A stretch of 16,065 bases of DNA from DCFW01 sp963790715 (lineage in GTDB: Bacteria; Bacteroidota; Bacteroidia; Bacteroidales; Bacteroidaceae). Location of the stretch: the NCBI GenBank assembly GCA_963790715.1, contig CAWBPN010000017.1:1-16065 (forward strand). Direction: 5' to 3'. Both the position numbers and the translations under genes were made by a program. Numbering within the stretch: the first letter of the stretch is position 1; every line of letters begins with the position of its first letter. The notes below the pieces were generated by a model that worked only from the letters and a program-made list of their open reading frames with translations, did no database searches and was not told the DNA's origin. Positions 1-7,772 of the stretch are shown here, one piece after another.

Positions 1-282
1 TATTACCTTGAAACAGGCGAGCATGTTCCGCCGATGACATTCCATGATATGATGGATATTCTTCGCCAACAGGTAAACGACAGTATTGCGTGGCTGGATG
101 AACGCCGCGGACATCCCGGATATTCGTCTCGTCAGATAGCTAAAACTACATTATTTAAGGGATTACCTAATTTTAAAGAAATGCGTGTGGCTACGTTGCG
201 CGCTGACACAAAAGAAGAACTTTTTGCTCTCTTTGATGAAGTGGAAAGTAAATACGGCAACACTGTTGCAACTATCGAGTAG
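1..282 (+). CDS. 3' end of an unrecognised protein (partial)
   Basis: An open frame runs from the first base of the window to a TAG at 280-282, giving 93 residues of C-terminal sequence; the true start lies outside. The first ATG at 34 is probably internal, because the frame is open before it and reads YYLETGEHVPP. The segment is soluble-looking and charged (a VNDSIAWLDERRGHPGYSSR stretch, then an acidic helix ending ELFALFDEVESKYG), with no membrane segment or cysteine motif. I do not recognise the family. The gene converges on the frameshifted minus-strand gene, and the two 3' ends overlap by 11 bp. Its codon use looks like that of a normal housekeeping-type gene. Coding status is fairly certain; function is unknown. 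Confidence 0.75.
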   Translation, partial: YYLETGEHVPPMTFHDMMDILRQQVNDSIAWLDERRGHPGYSSRQIAKTTLFKGLPNFKEMRVATLRADTKEELFALFDEVESKYGNTVATIE

Positions 283-942
283 GATACCAATAATTATTAT
301 TCATAGGGAAAGGTGAGCAGTTATACCTGTCCGATTGTATGCTTACGCTTAAGTAAACCGATGAACTTGGTTTGTATTGGAACATTGCGCCGAACTTGTC
401 TCCGGCATTACCGTAATCATACATCTGAAAAGGGACTTTCGGATTCGTCAGGCTCTTTGCCCGTATGCGCAAACATTCATCTTGTCATTGATGGCATAGT
501 TTACCATTCCCGATATGCGTGCATCGGTATAGCTATAGCCACCCCAGTCTACGCGTGAGATGTAGCCGCCGACAGCTACTGAAAGTCTCTTGCTAACCGG
601 CATTGCATACATCATGGCAACGTCGCTGTTAAACCCTACTCCCGAGTATGCATGACGACCGAACTGAGCCATTGCGCCAAAGTTTAATGACGTATTCATC
701 CCGCTGTGAAGATTCCAATCGTTGAATCCCCAATAATAAGTAGGATAATAAGATGTAGGAGTTCCCGTTCTGCTGTTTACGGCAGGTAGATTGAGTGAAT
801 CAGGTTGGCGAACAAGTCGCTCGTCTATTTGACCTCCTCCTTTGTAGGATACAGGTATTTTATAGTCCAAGTTTTTTATATCTTGAGCTTTTGTCAGCGT
901 AGGTGCTGCAAAAAGTGCTATTATCAAAATGTATTTCCACAT
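272..942 (-). pseudogene. Frameshifted secreted beta-barrel-like protein
   Basis: The first frame starts at ATG 942 and gives a signal peptide (MWKYILIIALFAAPTLTKAQ) followed by alternating-pattern strands rich in Y, G, W and N, as in small outer-membrane barrels; it stops at 448-450 after ...NVCAYGQRA. The next frame continues at once with LTNPKVPFQMYDYGNAGDKFGAMF and runs to a stop at 272. Adding one base in the CC of the gcc codon near 451 would join them as one protein of about 223 residues. There is no slippery heptamer at the junction, so a 1-bp deletion (or a sequencing error) is likelier than programmed frameshifting. It follows the response regulator gene by 68 bp in the same direction and has its own TAnnTTTG promoter. 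I do not recognise a named family; the barrel assignment rests on pattern only. Confidence 0.65.
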
Positions 943-968
943 AACAGTTTACCTTATATGTTCTGCGT

Positions 969-976
969 CAAAGATA
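969..976 (-). promoter_or_regulatory. Promoter -7 box of the frameshifted barrel gene
   Basis: On the minus strand the sequence reads TATCTTTG, a full match to the Bacteroidota -7 consensus TAnnTTTG. It lies 26 bp before the ATG at 942 and inside the 68-bp gap after the response regulator stop codon. I see no clear TTG at the -33 spacing, so it is probably weak or activator-dependent. Confidence 0.45.
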
Positions 977-1010
977 ATGTAAAAAATATTGTTTTGTACA
1001 GGTATTAATA

Positions 1011-1709
1011 TTATTTGTCATCCGTAACAATTAATTTATAACCGATTCCTCTGACGTTAATAATCTTTATACGTTCATCTTTGTTAAGTTTCGCCCGTAA
1101 TTTAGTTATAAATACGTGCAGGCTCCGCATGTTGAAAAAGTCGTCATCCCCCCATAAATCCAATAACAGTCCTTTTGCCTCAGTCACTTGGTTACGGTTA
1201 CCTATTAATCGTTTCAATATTTCCGATTCACGATGCGAAAGTTCATCTTGTTTATCACCGTAATACAATATTTGCGAAACCGAATCAAAGCGATAATTAC
1301 CTATATCGAAAGTAGTAGTTTCTTCTTCTTTTTTCATATAAGCGCGATGAAGAAGAGACTTTACCCTTACTATCAGCTCTTGCATACCGAATGGCTTTTT
1401 TAAGTAGTCGTTTGCTCCTGTTTCAAAACCTTCAACCACATCTTTCACGGCAGAGCGGGCGGTGAGTACCAATATCGGTGTCAATTTATCCATTTGCCGT
1501 ATTTGACGAATAAGTTCGAATCCATCCATTTTGGGCATCATCACATCAGTTACCAACACTTCGGGACGATGCTTCATAAAGCATTCCAAACCTTCTTCAC
1601 CGTCTTTTGCCACTTCAATGTCGAAACCCTGTCCTTCGAGGGTATCTTTAATTATCATGGCCAATGTGGCTTCATCCTCTACCAAAAGCATTTTTATATT
1701 ATTTGCCAT
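1011..1709 (-). CDS. OmpR-family response regulator
   Basis: Cytoplasmic DNA-binding regulator of 232 residues from the chosen start. The N-terminal receiver domain (about 5-120) shows the acidic pair E11/D12, phosphoacceptor D55 in VTDVMMPKMDG, T83 in LVLTAR and K105 in KKPF. The C-terminal half is a winged-helix Trans_reg_C domain ending INVRGIGYKLIV, with a basic recognition-helix region (MRSLHVFITKLRAKL). The frame extends upstream to 1754, but those 15 extra residues lie inside the kinase gene, and MANNIKMLLVEDE is the natural start, 7 bp after the kinase stop codon. It is therefore co-transcribed with the kinase. By domain layout and kinase pairing it resembles the Bacteroides RprY group; the targets are not known. 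The TAAGACT direct repeats at 3091-3110 are a plausible own binding site. Family call is very sure. Confidence 0.95.
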   Translation of the reverse strand: MANNIKMLLVEDEATLAMIIKDTLEGQGFDIEVAKDGEEGLECFMKHRPEVLVTDVMMPKMDGFELIRQIRQMDKLTPILVLTARSAVKDVVEGFETGANDYLKKPFGMQELIVRVKSLLHRAYMKKEEETTTFDIGNYRFDSVSQILYYGDKQDELSHRESEILKRLIGNRNQVTEAKGLLLDLWGDDDFFNMRSLHVFITKLRAKLNKDERIKIINVRGIGYKLIVTDDK

Positions 1710-1716
1710 AATTTTT

Positions 1717-3033
1717 TTATTTTGCGGGTATTTTAATGGTGAAAGCAGAGCCATTGCCAGGTGAACTTTTAACCGTTACCGTTCCACCATGCTTTTCTGC
1801 CATTGTCTTCACGTAGTATAACCCTATACCGTAGCCTTTAACGGTATGAATATTACCTGTAGGTACGCGGTAAAATTTGTCGAATATATGTTTTTGGTTT
1901 TCGGCACTGATGCCTATGCCGTTATCTGCAACCGTAATATATATCCATTCATCCTTATGATTTACCTTAATTTTAATCTCCCTATTGTCGCCGGAATATT
2001 TTATTGCATTATCCACCAAGTTGCCTATCATATTATGCAGATGCGTGCGATCGGCATTTATTGTAAGGTTGTCAGGCGTAATATCTAAAGATAGATGCAC
2101 TTCTTTGTTAATGGAATATTGCTCAATAATATGTATCAACAATTCTTCTATCTTAATATCTTCGCAATGCAAGGCAAATGTTTTGCGACGTTCCATGCTT
2201 GAAGAAAGTATTTGCTCAACCAGCCCGCTAAGACTTTGCAACTGCTCTTTGCTGATTTCAAGATATTTATGTCGCTTTTCCGCATCCATGTCACCTCCGA
2301 AGTTTAGCAGAGCATCGTTGGCGGCATAAGCCACAGCTATAGGAGTCTTCAGCTCGTGAGTCATATTGTTGGTGAAGTCATCTTTCATTTCTTCAAGAGT
2401 ACGTTGCTGCATTATTGTGCGGATCAGGTATCTGAAGGCAACACCCAATACAATTATTATTAGTAGTGACGTAACTAGTATGCCCGACATGCGCCACAGT
2501 ACTATTCTCATCATTGGTGTTACATAGATTTTATAGCAATAATTGCCATCTTTATTATAGTATTTAATACATTCGGCATCTTTGATGTGAAACGGTTTAG
2601 GATAATAGTGTATCATACGGCGATTTTTTATGAAGTCGATACCGTATATGTTCATCTTTATTCCTTTTTTGCGGCAAGTCTCCGTCAACATCTTATCATA
2701 GCTTTTTAAATTAACAGGTAATATGCTGTCACTTACTGAATGTATCTCACCACAGATGCTTTTCATTAAAATATTTATAGTTGAAGTATTGAATTTGAAA
2801 TTAAAATTGAACCTCTTTTCTTTCTTTTTTGTCTTTTTTATTTCTTTATCGTAAGAGTCAAGTCGTATTGATAGTTCTGCTTCGTCAGCGTATTCCATAG
2901 CTACGTTTATATTGGTGTAGGTTTCTTGTTTCATGGAGTGGTAAAGTCCTACTAACCAATATACTTGCCAGCCGAATATGGCAACTAAAGTAAATATAAT
3001 GGCGAATACAATTGTTTTAAATGATGGTTTCAT
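1717..3033 (-). CDS. Membrane sensor histidine kinase
   Basis: Inner-membrane sensor kinase of 438 residues. Transmembrane segment 1 is about residues 8-31. A periplasmic domain of about 145 residues follows (basic KKTKKKEKR patch at 66-74, five cysteines: 94, 120, 155, 166 and none in the membrane part). Transmembrane segment 2 is about 178-205. The HisKA dimerisation domain carries phospho-acceptor H226 in MTHELKTPIA. The HATPase domain has the N-box N338-N342, G1 DNGIG (370-374), the F-box around 384-388, and G2 GYGIG (400-404). There is no HAMP or PAS domain between membrane and HisKA, so the periplasmic fold probably signals directly. It heads an operon with the response regulator 7 bp downstream. 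An unusually strong Shine-Dalgarno precedes the ATG. It resembles RprX-type Bacteroidota kinases; the ligand is unknown. Confidence 0.95.
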   Translation of the reverse strand: MKPSFKTIVFAIIFTLVAIFGWQVYWLVGLYHSMKQETYTNINVAMEYADEAELSIRLDSYDKEIKKTKKKEKRFNFNFKFNTSTINILMKSICGEIHSVSDSILPVNLKSYDKMLTETCRKKGIKMNIYGIDFIKNRRMIHYYPKPFHIKDAECIKYYNKDGNYCYKIYVTPMMRIVLWRMSGILVTSLLIIIVLGVAFRYLIRTIMQQRTLEEMKDDFTNNMTHELKTPIAVAYAANDALLNFGGDMDAEKRHKYLEISKEQLQSLSGLVEQILSSSMERRKTFALHCEDIKIEELLIHIIEQYSINKEVHLSLDITPDNLTINADRTHLHNMIGNLVDNAIKYSGDNREIKIKVNHKDEWIYITVADNGIGISAENQKHIFDKFYRVPTGNIHTVKGYGIGLYYVKTMAEKHGGTVTVKSSPGNGSAFTIKIPAK

Positions 3034-3036
3034 TTG

Positions 3037-3060
3037 CCTCCTTTATTTTTTACAAATATA
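3037..3060 (-). promoter_or_regulatory. Kinase promoter -7 box and strong ribosome binding site
   Basis: Minus strand: TATATTTG at 3060-3053 fits the TAnnTTTG box, and AAAGGAGG at 3044-3037 is a near-perfect anti-16S match ending 3 nt before the ATG at 3033. The transcription start would fall around 3046, so the leader is only about a dozen bases. Strong Shine-Dalgarno sites are uncommon in Bacteroidota, so this one stands out against its neighbours. Confidence 0.5.
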
Positions 3061-3067
3061 ATTTGAA

Positions 3068-3110
3068 AAGTAAACATTTGTTCACTTTGATAAGACTAAA
3101 TAAGACTTCA
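3068..3110. promoter_or_regulatory. Candidate operator: dyad plus 10-bp direct repeats
   Basis: Two copies of TAAGACT start at 3091 and 3101, exactly 10 bp apart, with a weaker third-like TAATTCA at 3111. One-helical-turn direct repeats are the usual binding pattern for OmpR-family dimers. Next to them, 3068-3087 is an imperfect palindrome (AAGTAAACA / TGTTCACTT, one mismatch per arm). The whole lies between the two divergent -7 boxes, roughly 45-65 bp upstream of the inferred kinase start and 50-70 bp upstream of the inferred barrel-gene start. Binding by the adjacent regulator is inference. Confidence 0.4.
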
Positions 3111-3147
3111 TAATTCAATGATAACATAATTAGTTATTTGCAGGCTT

Positions 3148-3155
3148 TATTTTTG
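3148..3155 (+). promoter_or_regulatory. Promoter -7 box of the outer-membrane barrel gene
   Basis: TATTTTTG matches TAnnTTTG. The inferred transcription start near 3161 lies downstream of an in-frame ATG at 3138, which argues that translation begins at the ATG at 3180 and not at 3138. No good -33 TTG is visible, consistent with dependence on an activator bound upstream. Confidence 0.5.
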
Positions 3156-3179
3156 CATCGTAAATCAAATAGAAAAGAG

Positions 3180-5249
3180 ATGAAGAAATTATTATTATTT
3201 GTTGTTTTATTGGTGAGTGCAAGCAATTATATTCTTGCACAAAAAGCGGATACCGACAGTATAGTCGTGCACGAATTGGGCAATGTCAGTGTAAAAGGAC
3301 ATTTGCCGTTGGTAAAAGCCAAACAGGGTAAACTCATATACGATGTGTCTTCGTTTGCAAAACAGCATGCTGCCACTAATGCATACGATGCTTTGACGCA
3401 AATTCCGGGTGTATATGACCAAAATGGAGATTTAAAGTTGGCAGGCTCCGGCAATTTTAATATTATAATAAACGGTAAACTGTCAACCATGACGGTCGAC
3501 CAAATGAAGACTTTATTGAAAAATATGCCTGTGTCTAAGTTGAAGAGTGCCGAAGTGATGCTTACAACGCCACCGGAATATCACGTACGTGGAGCATCAA
3601 TTAATCTTATAATGGCTAATGGCTTGGGTGAGGAAACTCATATTGATGGTGAAGCGCATATGAACTATTCTCAATATCATTATGCAAATATGGAAGGTGG
3701 AGGCGATTTCCGATTTTCATCACCTAAGTTGTCGGTTGACATGCTTTATAATGGCGCTTATAGTCATAAACATAACGGACAAGATATGAAGACAATACAT
3801 ACGTTAGGAGACAAAACATATAATATAGACCAATCCTCTATGCAGAGGGATAAAGGTTGGACGCACTCAGTCAGAAGTGAGTTGGACTATAAATTTGATG
3901 ACAAAAATCAATTGGCAATGACATATACGGGGGAATTGTCCCCAAAAAGTATCGAGGATATGACTTCTGACGGAAACATCGCAAGGTCGATTAATCATCT
4001 TGATGAAAGCAATTATTTACATAATATATCTATTGATTTCAGCCATGGCGAAAATGTCAAGATAGGAATGGATTATACTCATTATCAATCCGATTATACG
4101 CAGAATTTTAATAATCTGGATTCATTAAACAGCACATCTTCATTTCAGGCAAAATCGCGCCAAAGAGTTAATAAGTTAAATGCTTATGCCGATTTTGTAA
4201 CGCCTATTGATTCCGTATCGCAGTTGGTATACGGTGGCAAGTTATCATACGCAACAGACAAAAACTATCAACATTATTTTTCACAAAAAATATATGATAT
4301 ACCTGATGCTTATTCAAAAGTTACGGAACAAATATATGATCTTTATGTCGGGCTACGTCACTCTTTCGGCACAAAATTAAGTACTGAGTTTACAATGAAC
4401 GGCGAATATTACAAGATAGGCGATTATCATGCGTGGACATTGTTTCCTACATTCAGTTTAAGCTACACGCTTTCACCTTCACATGTGTTCCAATTCGCTT
4501 TGTCTACCGACAGGGAATACCCGAGTTATTGGGAAATGCAGAACTCCAGAACATATATAGATGCATATACTGTGGCCATAGGTAATCCGGAACTTAGGCC
4601 GAGCCATAACTATTCAACGCAGATGACTTATATTTTCCGTCAAAAATATATCTTTAATATTGAATACAGTTATGATAAGGATATTGCAAGGCAATTGGCT
4701 TATTTATCGCCCGACAGTCTGGCTTTGATTTATCAAACGCAGAATTGGGATTATGATAAAAATATTTCGGTATCTTCTATCATTCCTGTGGAATTCGGCA
4801 GTTTTTTGAATAGTAGATTTACGATTAATGGTACATATCAACAGGATAAAGACAGTCATTATTATGATATGTCGTTTAATCGTCATAAATTGTTTTTGTA
4901 TGCAGGTTTGGACAACTCACTAAAGTTATCGCCGTCATTGCAACTTAATATTGATGGAATGTATATGACTTCTCCGTTGCAGGGATTATACGACCTCACA
5001 TCTTTTTGGGGTGTTAATGCAGGTTTGAAGTGGACATTCGCCCATCATAATGCAGACCTTACATTGAAAGGTAATGATATATTCAATACTTCATATTGCA
5101 ATGTACGCATGAATCAAGGTTTGCAACGCTTGCACATGAATTTCATTCCCGACAACCGTTATGTATCTCTTTCGTTCGTCTATCGTTTCGGAGGATATAA
5201 GGCAAAGGCTCATAAGAAATTGGATACTTCACGTTTCGGACAGAAGTAA
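3180..5249 (+). CDS. Outer-membrane beta-barrel receptor-like protein
   Basis: Predicted outer-membrane protein of 689 residues. The signal peptide MKKLLLFVVLLVSASNYILA is cleaved near Q21. A plug-like segment follows at about 30-145 (ALTQIPGVYDQNG, then NIIINGKLSTMTVDQMKTLLKNMP, then AEVMLTTPPEYHVRGASINL, as in TonB-dependent receptor plugs). From about 160 to the end there are repeated amphipathic strands, closing with YRFGGYKAKAHKK and a DTSRFG tail typical of the Bacteroidota outer-membrane beta-barrel family (PF14905-like). It lacks the N-terminal CarboxypepD_reg domain many relatives carry, and I see no clear TonB box. It starts at 3180 because the promoter lies between that ATG and the earlier one at 3138. 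It is divergent from the kinase/regulator operon, which probably controls it. The substrate is not evident; uptake, export or envelope-stress roles are all possible. Confidence 0.85.
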   Translation: MKKLLLFVVLLVSASNYILAQKADTDSIVVHELGNVSVKGHLPLVKAKQGKLIYDVSSFAKQHAATNAYDALTQIPGVYDQNGDLKLAGSGNFNIIINGKLSTMTVDQMKTLLKNMPVSKLKSAEVMLTTPPEYHVRGASINLIMANGLGEETHIDGEAHMNYSQYHYANMEGGGDFRFSSPKLSVDMLYNGAYSHKHNGQDMKTIHTLGDKTYNIDQSSMQRDKGWTHSVRSELDYKFDDKNQLAMTYTGELSPKSIEDMTSDGNIARSINHLDESNYLHNISIDFSHGENVKIGMDYTHYQSDYTQNFNNLDSLNSTSSFQAKSRQRVNKLNAYADFVTPIDSVSQLVYGGKLSYATDKNYQHYFSQKIYDIPDAYSKVTEQIYDLYVGLRHSFGTKLSTEFTMNGEYYKIGDYHAWTLFPTFSLSYTLSPSHVFQFALSTDREYPSYWEMQNSRTYIDAYTVAIGNPELRPSHNYSTQMTYIFRQKYIFNIEYSYDKDIARQLAYLSPDSLALIYQTQNWDYDKNISVSSIIPVEFGSFLNSRFTINGTYQQDKDSHYYDMSFNRHKLFLYAGLDNSLKLSPSLQLNIDGMYMTSPLQGLYDLTSFWGVNAGLKWTFAHHNADLTLKGNDIFNTSYCNVRMNQGLQRLHMNFIPDNRYVSLSFVYRFGGYKAKAHKKLDTSRFGQK

Positions 5250-5277
5250 CGACATTAATACACTAAAGTCACTTTTC

Positions 5278-5328
5278 TTCCGCCATTAAGCACGATAGTA
5301 AATATTTGAGGCTTGGTGGCGGAATTTT
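5278..5328 (+). terminator. Long hairpin after the barrel gene
   Basis: The arms 5278-5291 and 5311-5324 (TTCCGCCATTAAGC / GCTTGGTGGCGGAA) pair over 14 bp with two G-U pairs around a 19-nt loop, followed by TTTT. It sits 28 bp after the barrel stop codon and is a plausible intrinsic terminator. Its right arm plus flank, TGGCGGAATT, is identical to ten bases of the nearby IS982-type terminal repeat, so it could be an old insertion-sequence end instead. Confidence 0.45.
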
Positions 5329-5355
5329 AAAATTCATATAAATCGTGTTATATTA

Positions 5356-5786
5356 ACCCGTTGGCGGAATTAAAAGAGAGCATATTTAACTTTCCCAACA
5401 GGTTTGTTATTAATTTTGTTTATATACTGAAGAATTGTAAGAGCAGTTATTTTACTGATAATTCTGGAGAATAACCCTTCCGTTTGTTTTGCATGATTTC
5501 TAATGATCATAAATTGATCGCATAATTGTGAGAATACAGTTTCTATCCTTTTTCTGGCCTTCGCAAAAGGAATAAATGTCGGTTTTCAATCTTTTTTACC
5601 TTTTTCATTCACTAAATTATTGGCAAATCTTTTGTTTATCTCAAGTATTTTGACGAATATTGTATATAAGTTGTGCATACGGTGATTATATATTAATCGT
5701 TTTATCACCTCTAATATATTATTAATCAACGATATGTGCAACTCTTTAATCCACATTCTTTTATTTGTTTAATTCCGCCAACGGGT
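5356..5786 (-). mobile_element. Internally deleted IS982-family element (431 bp)
   Basis: Perfect 19-bp inverted repeats, ACCCGTTGGCGGAATTAAA at 5356-5374 and its complement at 5768-5786, bound a segment that encodes only the two ends of an IS982-type transposase. The ACCC start of the ends suits that family. The element keeps both termini and the transposase leader but has lost the catalytic core, so it is non-autonomous (MITE-like). No target duplication is seen: the flanks tatatta and acttaat differ. Its right end stops 17 bp before the next start codon, so it has replaced or now supplies that gene's promoter region. Confidence 0.8.
5370..5678 (-). pseudogene. Truncated IS982-family transposase remnant
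   Basis: From ATG 5678 on the minus strand the frame reads MHNLYTIFVKILEINKRF... for 30 residues, meets an in-frame TGA at 5588-5586, and then continues in the same frame for 71 residues, containing FAKARKRIETVFSQLCDQF and ending NKPVGKVKYALF with the stop inside the terminal repeat. These are the N- and C-terminal ends of IS982-type transposases. About two thirds of the protein, including the first catalytic aspartates, is deleted between them. The joined frame being otherwise intact suggests a single clean internal deletion followed by a point mutation. The family call rests on recognising the RKRIETVFSQL C-terminal signature. Confidence 0.75.
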
Positions 5787-5803
5787 ACTTAATTATATAA
5801 TAT

Positions 5804-7756
5804 ATGAAAATAAATTATCACAAATGTAGATTGTTATTGATATTACTTTTATCAGTAATTACAGTGAAAATAACAGCAAAAGTGATTAATAATCCACCTT
5901 TTGAGGGTAGAAATACATGTATATTATCTATTACAAAAATAGAAAGAACATCTAAATATACTAAATTGCACTTTCATGCACAATATATTCCTCATTCTTG
6001 GATAAAGTTACGTGATTCTGTCTTTATTGAAGATGTAGCAACCGGCAAATCATATTATCCTATTCGTTTTGAAGGATTTGAGGCTAATAAAGAAATTTAT
6101 TTGCCGGAATCAGGTCAAATGGATTTCTCTATTGTGTACCCTAAGATACCTAAAAATGTAAAAAAAATAAATTGGAAAGAGAATAAAAGTATATGGCAGA
6201 TCTGGGGGATATCTCTTGATGGAAAGAAAGCAGTTTATACTTATCAATTGCCAAAAGCTGTGACCGATCAAAAGAAAGACAATGGAGCCGACTTTACAAA
6301 AGATAATTTTTTCAAAACGGATTCTGCTTATATTACAGGATATTTAAAGGGTTATGATACAAGACTTGGAATAACTTGTGGCATTATATATAGCATTAAT
6401 GAATTGACACACTCAGAATACCCAACAGTAGTTAAGATAAATCCTGATGGAAGCTTCAAAACAAAACTACTACTGTATTATCCTATAGAAAACTGTATTT
6501 ATCTAAAAAAATATTCCATTCCATTTTATTTAGAACCGGGACAGCATCTGGATATACAGGTTAATATGGATGATCTGTTATATACAGAATACCGATTATC
6601 ACATAGTCTCGATATCACATACACAAGTCCTACAGCTGATATTTGTGAGCAGGTGAAAGAAGACTATATGGATTTGTTGACTAACAAAACAGAATATGCC
6701 AAATCTTTAAATAGCTTTATTGGCCTAGAACTAGAAAAGAAATGTACATCTTCACAGGTAATAGAGAAATTCATGCCACTATATGAGAGAAGGAAAACTG
6801 ATGTTGATTCTATTATTAAATCAGATCATTATTCGCCTAAAGCAGCTCATCTTAAACGAAATCGAGAAGCTATTGGATTTGGATGTCGTTTACTGGATTT
6901 TGCATCTGATCAATTATACAATGCCTCTAGAGATACTACAAATGCTCGTATGAAAGACCCTGTAAAAAAAACATTTTATGATTTTATGAAAGAAATGCCT
7001 ATAGATGATGAAGTAGCTTTAGCTTGTTACGACTATGGTATGTTCGTAAACAGATTCGAGTTCAACAATAATCTATACAATATAAATATCGATACAAACA
7101 GCACTTTATATAATATCACTCCTTCTTACACATTGTATGATAAGTTACGGGGATCATTCATATGGCAATTATCAACGTTGCGTGGAATTTGTTCTTATAA
7201 AAGCTTCATAGATAGTGGAGCTATGACTGTAAAGCCAAATGTATTTAAGAACCCTACAATCAAAGCCTATGCAAATAATATTTTAAGCAAAAAAATGGAT
7301 GAAAAAAAACCTTATGAATTGCCTGATAATCAAGCAGCACGTATGTTTAAAAAACTAATAACCCCATACAAAGGAAAATATATTTTCATTGATTTCTGGG
7401 GAACAACATGCGGTCCATGCCGTGCAGGTATAAAATCTATGGCTCCATTGCGTGAACGGTTGCAAAACAATGCTAATTTCCAATTCCTTTATATAACGGG
7501 CGAATCGTCTTCTCCTTCAAAACAGGATTATAATGAGTATGTTAAAAAAAACTTAGCAAGTGCACCAAGTATATATCTTAATGATGCCGATTATCTCTAT
7601 CTGCGTGAGCTGTTCCATTTCAATGGTATTCCACGTTATGTATTAGTTAGCAGAGATGGCAAGATAATTGATGAGGACTACAGTGAATTTCAGTTAAGAA
7701 CATTCTTAAAAGATAAAGGATTTATTAAAAATATCGATGATTTAAATAGTAAATAA
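5804..7756 (+). CDS. Secreted TlpA-like thioredoxin-fold protein
   Basis: A protein of 650 residues with an N-terminal signal sequence (basic start, then LLLILLLSVITV). The first ~330 residues look like the beta-rich N-terminal domains found before thioredoxin folds in Bacteroidota TlpA/AhpC-type proteins, followed by a helical middle region. The C-terminal thioredoxin domain (about 510-640) has IFIDFWGTTCGPCRAG with C536-G-P-C539, and the cis-proline P610 in GIPRYVLVSRDGKI. It should therefore act as a periplasmic or surface thiol-disulfide reductase; the partner is unknown. An in-frame TAA at 5798-5800 precedes the ATG, so the start is firm. No Shine-Dalgarno or good promoter is visible, because an IS982-type end lies 17 bp upstream. 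The DUF3795 gene follows 16 bp after its stop codon and may be co-transcribed. Confidence 0.85.
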   Translation: MKINYHKCRLLLILLLSVITVKITAKVINNPPFEGRNTCILSITKIERTSKYTKLHFHAQYIPHSWIKLRDSVFIEDVATGKSYYPIRFEGFEANKEIYLPESGQMDFSIVYPKIPKNVKKINWKENKSIWQIWGISLDGKKAVYTYQLPKAVTDQKKDNGADFTKDNFFKTDSAYITGYLKGYDTRLGITCGIIYSINELTHSEYPTVVKINPDGSFKTKLLLYYPIENCIYLKKYSIPFYLEPGQHLDIQVNMDDLLYTEYRLSHSLDITYTSPTADICEQVKEDYMDLLTNKTEYAKSLNSFIGLELEKKCTSSQVIEKFMPLYERRKTDVDSIIKSDHYSPKAAHLKRNREAIGFGCRLLDFASDQLYNASRDTTNARMKDPVKKTFYDFMKEMPIDDEVALACYDYGMFVNRFEFNNNLYNINIDTNSTLYNITPSYTLYDKLRGSFIWQLSTLRGICSYKSFIDSGAMTVKPNVFKNPTIKAYANNILSKKMDEKKPYELPDNQAARMFKKLITPYKGKYIFIDFWGTTCGPCRAGIKSMAPLRERLQNNANFQFLYITGESSSPSKQDYNEYVKKNLASAPSIYLNDADYLYLRELFHFNGIPRYVLVSRDGKIIDEDYSEFQLRTFLKDKGFIKNIDDLNSK

Positions 7757-7772
7757 GTTGCTTTACGAAATT

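Noticed and set aside
448..472. Programmed -1 ribosomal frameshift in the small barrel gene
   Set aside because: No X-XXY-YYZ heptamer or following pseudoknot-like structure is visible.
1081..2329. Plus-strand frames opposite the kinase/regulator genes
   Set aside because: They are shadows of strongly supported minus-strand genes with conserved motifs.
3138..3179. Upstream ATG for the barrel gene
   Set aside because: The TAnnTTTG box lies downstream of it, and the ATG at 3180 begins a clean signal peptide.
5349..5793. Target-site duplication around the IS982-type derivative
   Set aside because: The 7-bp flanks (tatatta and acttaat) do not match in either register tried.
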